8,884 nt of DNA, taken from positions 1-8,884 of the forward strand of contig JBPCOB010000003.1 in NCBI GenBank assembly GCA_051000715.1, given 5' to 3'. The DNA comes from JBPCOB01 sp051000715. GTDB taxonomy: Bacteria; Actinomycetota; Actinomycetes; JALYNC01. Below the pieces are notes generated by a model. That model searched no databases, was not told the origin of the DNA, and saw only the letters and a program-made list of their open reading frames with translations. A program made the position numbers and the translations under genes. How positions within the stretch are numbered: position 1 is the first letter of the stretch; every line of letters starts with the position of its first letter. Of this stretch, positions 6,248-8,884 are shown piece by piece.

Positions 6248-7072
6248 TCAGTTGCGGTGGCGCAACGCTTTGACCAGCTCGTCGTATTGAGAGATGTCCT
6301 GCACGTCGTCGGTCAGCACGCCGGCGAGGACCTGAAGGCGTCGCAGGTCGCGGCAGCTGGCCAGGCGCGTGCGATCGACCTCGCCCGGATAGGCCGCGAC
6401 CGCGTCGTCAGTCACCATCATCGAGGCGAGGTCCCACTCCACCGGGCCCACGCAGATGTCTTCGAAGTCGGTCCAACGCGGGCCGTCCGGGGTGAGCAGG
6501 ACGTTGCCGGGGTGCGCGTCACCGTGCAGTGGGCGGCGGGGCCACAACAGGGCGAGCGGCACCAACTCGCCCGCTGCGCTGTGCAGGACGGCGTCGCCGG
6601 AGACGGTCAGCGCCGAGGAGATGTCGGTCAGCGGGCCGACGAGCGGCGGGAGGTGCCCTTCGTACGCCGCCAAGGCGGCGTGCAGCTCCCCTAGCAGCGC
6701 ACCGAACACCGCCGGTGCGACCTCGCCGGGCTCGTGCTCGACCCACTGCCAGAGGGACACCTCCAGGCCGTTCACGACGTATGGCCCGGGGTCGGACCAC
6801 GGCGGGACGACGGGTGCGCCGGCGGCGGCTAGATACTGGGCGACCGCGACTTCGCGCTCCAGCCACGGCATGGGGTCGCCGCGCAGGACGCGACCCACGG
6901 TCACAACGCGGGTGACGACCGATGCCGGGTGCAGGCGTACGCGAACGGAATAGCCCTCGGAGATCACCTCTGGGTCATCGGCGGGCAGGCCGAGCGACCG
7001 GGCACAGGTCACCGATGCGGCCACCGCCTGGGCGGTCGCTGGGACTGGGTTCTGCCGTGCCCCGGTGCCCAC
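6248..7072 (-). CDS. Aminoglycoside phosphotransferase-like (APH family) kinase
   Basis: A protein of about 274 residues in the APH/choline-kinase superfamily, which transfers phosphate from ATP to a small-molecule hydroxyl. The catalytic loop is HGDAHPGN (183-190 counted from the proposed start), with D185 as base and N190 as metal ligand. The metal-binding TDFED (201-205) takes the place of the kinase DFG and is followed by the usual GPVEWDLAS. The N-lobe includes EGYSVRVRLHP and REVAVAQYLAAAGAPVVPP. The start is uncertain. The frame is open back to 7276, but the upstream part is Arg/Ser/Cys-rich and unlike the family. GTG 7072 gives a normal N-terminus, though it lacks a clear ribosome binding site; later GTG codons are possible. 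Substrate is unknown. Most chromosomal members are not resistance enzymes, so a resistance role should not be assumed. It lies alone on the minus strand upstream of rpsO. Confidence 0.8.
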   Translation of the reverse strand: MGTGARQNPVPATAQAVAASVTCARSLGLPADDPEVISEGYSVRVRLHPASVVTRVVTVGRVLRGDPMPWLEREVAVAQYLAAAGAPVVPPWSDPGPYVVNGLEVSLWQWVEHEPGEVAPAVFGALLGELHAALAAYEGHLPPLVGPLTDISSALTVSGDAVLHSAAGELVPLALLWPRRPLHGDAHPGNVLLTPDGPRWTDFEDICVGPVEWDLASMMVTDDAVAAYPGEVDRTRLASCRDLRRLQVLAGVLTDDVQDISQYDELVKALRHRN

Positions 7073-7377
7073 GGAGCCGAAGCGTAAGCGGCGCGCCCGC
7101 GCGACTGTGCGGCGGCTGGAATGTCGCGCATGCCAGGAGTCGGCACAACCTAGCCTAGACGCGACTCCCCCTTTAGGAAGCGAATAATGGCGCGGGGTGT
7201 CACACCACTGACACTGGCGCACGGCGGCGCAGAAGTCGCCTATCGCATCCGCACAAGCGACTCGGCTGGTGTCCATTCACCACTCTGGCGCCGTATCCAC
7301 ACCGAGCCCTTCGCCCGCTCTAAATTGTCGGCCTCCGGAGTAGAATCGAACGCAAGTTCGAGGGCGGGGAGGTGACC
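7073..7377. other. Spacer between the kinase and the DUF222 gene
   Basis: No gene is supported in this divergent spacer. A doubled CCTAG (around 7150-7158) gives TAGGCT/TAGGTT on the minus strand, which fit a loose -10 pattern for the kinase. If this is its promoter, the far-upstream start at 7276 is ruled out. Toward the right lie the LexA box and the ribosome binding site GGGGAGGTGA (7366-7375) of the DUF222 gene. Confidence 0.4.
7346..7361 (+). promoter_or_regulatory. Perfect LexA (SOS) box
   Basis: TCGAACGCAAGTTCGA is a perfect inverted repeat (TCGAAC, 4 nt, GTTCGA) that matches the mycobacterial/actinobacterial SOS box exactly. It ends 16 nt before the ATG of the DUF222 gene and overlaps a TAGAAT hexamer (7341-7346) that could be a -10 element. 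LexA bound here should block transcription until DNA damage. Some 13E12-repeat genes of M. tuberculosis are known to carry LexA boxes, so the pairing makes biological sense. Confidence 0.85.
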
Positions 7378-8204
7378 ATGAGCACGCTGATGTCGGCGGT
7401 CGACGAGTACGCCGGTGCGGACCTCGACGCCTGCAGCGACGCCGGGCTGGCCGCCGACCTCGCCGACCTGCGGACCCGCGATCGACCGGCTGGAGGCGCA
7501 GTGGCTGCGCCGGCTGGACGACCTTCGACGCCCGCGGCGGCGCGACCGCGGACGGTGCGGTGTCCACCGCGGCCTGGCTGCGGCGGACCTGCCGGCTGGC
7601 GCCGGGGGCCGCCCGGGAGCGGGTGGTGGTCGCCCGGGAGCTGGCCGAGCTGCCGCGTACGGCGGCGGAGCTGGCGGCCGGCGACATCTCCTACCGGCAC
7701 GCGGCGCTGATCGCCACCGCGACCGCAGACCTGCCCGACGCCGACGCCCCGCCGGCGGAGGAGATCCTGCTCGCGGCGGCCCGGCGGACCGACCCGGCCA
7801 ACCTGCGCAAGCTCACGACGCACCTTCAGTTCGTGCTCGACCCGGACGGCGCCCGGTCGACCGCCGAGCGGATCCACGAGCAGCGCCGCCTGTTCGTCTC
7901 CCCGGTCCTGGACAGCGAGTTCGCCCTGGAGGGTTCCCTGGACCCCGAGGGCGGGGCGACCGTGCTGGCCGCCCTTAGTGCGCTCGGCTCGCCGCTGCCC
8001 GGCGACGAGCGGAGCCCGGCGCAGCGCCGGGCGGACGCTCTGGTCGAGCTGGCCCGCCGGTCGCTGGCCGGCGGGGAGCTGCCGGAGTGCGGCGGGGAGC
8101 GGCCGCACCTCACGGTCACCGTGGACCTCACCACTATGACCGCGGCCCCGGGTCGGCGCAGCTCGACTGGGCCGGACCGGTGAGCGCCGCCACCGCGCTG
8201 CGCC
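7378..8204 (+). pseudogene. DUF222 / 13E12-repeat family protein, frameshifted and lacking its HNH domain
   Basis: It starts at ATG 7378 with a strong site (GGGGAGGTGA) 2 nt before. The reading needs three single-base shifts: an extra C within 7474-7477 (DLRT continues as AIDRLEAQWLRRLDD), another at 7522/7523 (continues FDARGGATADGAVSTAAWLRR), and a missing base near 8152. The last shift restores SAQLDWAGPVSAATALRR, a typical DUF222 ending. Without it, a TGA at 8181 stops the frame. The middle carries family features such as LTTHLQFVLDPDGARSTAERIHEQRRL and ALVELARRSLAGGELP. DUF222 proteins normally run 400 residues or more and end in an HNH nuclease domain, but here only about 275 residues remain before an unrelated sequence begins. 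It is either a decayed SOS-controlled nuclease-type gene or a real gene blurred by sequencing errors. The loss of the HNH end is not explained by frameshifts. Confidence 0.8.
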
Positions 8205-8405
8205 GCGCGCGCCCTGAGCACTGCGCCGGACCTGCTCGACCTCGCCAATCCCAACATCGCCGAGCGCTGGGACCAGCTGCCACTGGCCCGCAAGCGCGCG
8301 GTCATCGACCTGCTCCTAGCCATCAAGATCGACCGGATTAGCCGGCGCGGCGGCGATGGCCGCTTCGACCCGGAGTCGGTCCTCATCACCTGGAAGACGT
8401 CGTGA
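8205..8405 (+). pseudogene. C-terminal fragment of a large serine recombinase
   Basis: One frame to TGA 8403 encodes DLLDLANPNIAERWDQLPLARKRAVIDLLLAIKI and then GRFDPESVLITWKTS. The pattern W-x-x-L-x-x-x-R-(K/R)-R-A-V-I-x-x-L-L, followed by FDP-x-(S/T)-V-x-(I/V)-x-W close to the stop, is the usual tail of actinobacterial large serine recombinases of phages and integrated plasmids. The catalytic N-terminal domain with its serine, the recombinase domain and the zinc ribbon are all absent, so the fragment cannot recombine DNA. The left boundary is approximate: the preceding codons blend into the DUF222 remnant around 8200-8212. It hints at a former integrative element here. No attachment site can be recognised. 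Confidence 0.7.
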
Positions 8406-8454
8406 CCACCCGGGGCGAGTGATTCTCCACTTGGCCCCCGCGTGGCTTCGGCAC

Positions 8455-8550
8455 TCTGAACTGGCCCCACTTTCGGCGGTTCTGGCGGCCTGACTCGGCC
8501 CCACGAGCAGCACGCCGGGGCACTTTTCTGGCGGTCTGATCTGGCCCCAC
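8455..8550 (+). repeat. Multiple terminal repeats of the IS21 end
   Basis: Two 24-nt copies, 8481-8504 and 8527-8550, agree at 20 of 24 positions (TCTGGCGG, CTGA, GGCCCCAC shared). A third, shorter copy at 8455-8470 matches 8535-8550 at 15 of 16 positions (TCTGA-A/T-CTGGCCCCAC). A further GGCCCC lies near the tip at 8433. IS21-family ends carry several such repeats, which bind the transposase. Confidence 0.75.
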
Positions 8551-8571
8551 CCCACACCGGGTGGACCGTCT

Positions 8572-8590
8572 CCTCGTGATCACTACGAGG
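8572..8590 (+). promoter_or_regulatory. Hairpin just before the istA ribosome binding site
   Basis: CCTCGT (8572-8577) pairs with ACGAGG (8585-8590) across a 7-nt loop, ending 4 nt before the GGAGG (8595-8599) that serves the TTG start. Insertion sequences often place hairpins near the transposase start to limit translation of readthrough mRNA. Whether this one does is inference. Confidence 0.35.
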
Positions 8591-8605
8591 TGACGGAGGC
8601 CGGGG

Positions 8606-8884
8606 TTGGAGTACTCACGGGTGGAGCTGTTCGCTGCGATCCGCCGGGACGCCCGGATCGAGGGGTTGTCGATCCGGGCCTTGGCCGACCGCTACCGGGT
8701 GCACCGGCGCACAGTGCGCCAGGCGCTGGACTCGCCGGCGCCGCCGGTGCGCAAGATCCCGGTCACCGACTCCTACGACCTCGCGCTGGACTGGTTCTCG
8801 ACGTTCGAGGGCGCCGGCCTGGACGGCGTGGTGGCAAAGCCGGCCCTGCTGCCGTACTCCCCCGACGCCAGGGTGATGCTCAAG
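8606..8884 (+). CDS. Hybrid frame: IS21 IstA N-terminal HTH fused in frame to ATP-dependent DNA ligase fragment (runs off window)
   Basis: From TTG 8606, with GGAGG 6 nt upstream, one frame stays open for 93 codons to the window end. Residues 1-50 (SRVELFAAIRRDARIEGLS, then IRALADRYRVHRRTVRQAL) match the IS21 transposase N-terminus, with the helix-turn-helix at about 19-42. From about residue 54 the sequence changes to ATP-dependent DNA ligase: DLALDWFSTFEGAGLDGVVAKP, then YSPDARVMLK. GLDGVVAK (71-78) is nucleotidyltransferase motif IV, and RVMLK opens motif V (K-x-K). The adenylated lysine (motif I) and motifs III/IIIa would lie upstream and are missing, so no ligase activity is expected. 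The type resembles the single-domain actinobacterial LigC-like enzymes. The join falls near 8752-8767. It is most simply a deletion between an IS copy and a ligase gene, but a mis-assembly would look the same. A hybrid protein could be made from the istA signals. Confidence 0.75.
   Translation, partial: MEYSRVELFAAIRRDARIEGLSIRALADRYRVHRRTVRQALDSPAPPVRKIPVTDSYDLALDWFSTFEGAGLDGVVAKPALLPYSPDARVMLK

Larger units (their letters stand above)
8420..8760 (+). mobile_element. Left end of an IS21-family insertion sequence, truncated in istA
   Basis: From about 8420 the sequence (TGATTCTCCACTTGGCCCC) looks like an IS21-family terminus, which usually begins with TG. It is followed by repeated TGGCCCCAC-type motifs and then the istA start at 8606. 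The motif order, the spacing and the start of a transposase whose N-terminus matches IstA support the call. IS21 elements carry istA and istB, but here istA is cut after about 50 codons, istB is missing and no right end is present, so it cannot move by itself. The left boundary lies 15 nt after the recombinase stop. No target duplication can be checked because the other end is lost. Confidence 0.75.

Noticed and set aside
6248..7072. Calling the kinase an aminoglycoside resistance gene
   Set aside because: Only the general APH-fold motifs are visible. These are shared by many metabolic kinases, and no resistance subfamily signature is recognised.
7073..7276. An N-terminal extension of the kinase to 7276
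   Set aside because: The added 68 residues are Cys/Arg/Ser-rich and unlike APH proteins, and likely promoter motifs lie inside this stretch.
7187..7375. A short 62-codon plus-strand frame ending just before the DUF222 start
   Set aside because: No recognisable motif. It runs through the LexA box and the ribosome binding site of the next gene, so it is more likely non-coding.
1..8884. CRISPR arrays, tRNA or rRNA genes, riboswitches
   Set aside because: No regularly spaced repeats other than the IS21 terminal repeats, and no cloverleaf or rRNA-like sequence, were seen on either strand by eye.

Overview
The window is very GC-rich, and its start codons (several GTG and one TTG) and protein types point to an actinobacterium, probably of the Frankia/Micromonospora/Geodermatophilus kind. 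The genus is an inference; nothing here fixes it.

Left part (1-963): two divergent genes share an 86-nt spacer. Leftward is the N-terminal part of an apparent ferritin-like di-iron protein, cut by the window edge. Rightward is a complete GNAT acetyltransferase. The spacer holds an operator-like inverted repeat (GGGTGCAC-15 nt-GTGCACCC).

Core part (994-5848, minus strand): rpsO, pnp, an M16 zinc protease and dapB, read leftward. This is a familiar actinobacterial housekeeping neighbourhood. pnp, M16 and dapB are translationally coupled: a TAGTG 1-nt overlap, then an 8-nt overlap with a TTG start. rpsO is separated from pnp by 212 nt holding a terminator- or attenuator-like hairpin and several further stems. 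A large, nearly perfect inverted repeat at 994-1048 lies between the convergent dapB and GNAT genes and is probably a two-way terminator.

Middle part (5849-7377): the rpsO promoter and leader, a 399-nt gene-free stretch, an aminoglycoside-phosphotransferase-like kinase on the minus strand, and a roughly 305-nt spacer ending in a perfect actinobacterial LexA (SOS) box.

Right part (7378-8884) is a mosaic of broken pieces, all from DNA-handling families. First comes a DUF222/13E12-repeat protein with three single-base frameshifts and no HNH nuclease domain. It is joined to the orphan C-terminus of a large serine recombinase. Then comes the left end of an IS21-family element with its terminal repeats and the start of istA. 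Finally, istA is joined in frame to the middle or C-terminal part of an ATP-dependent DNA ligase that runs off the window. The in-frame helix-turn-helix/ligase hybrid and the SOS box before a decayed 13E12 gene are the observations most worth checking. I do not see a clearly new complete system. The right end looks like recombination debris, or possibly an assembly artefact, and the two cannot be told apart without reads.
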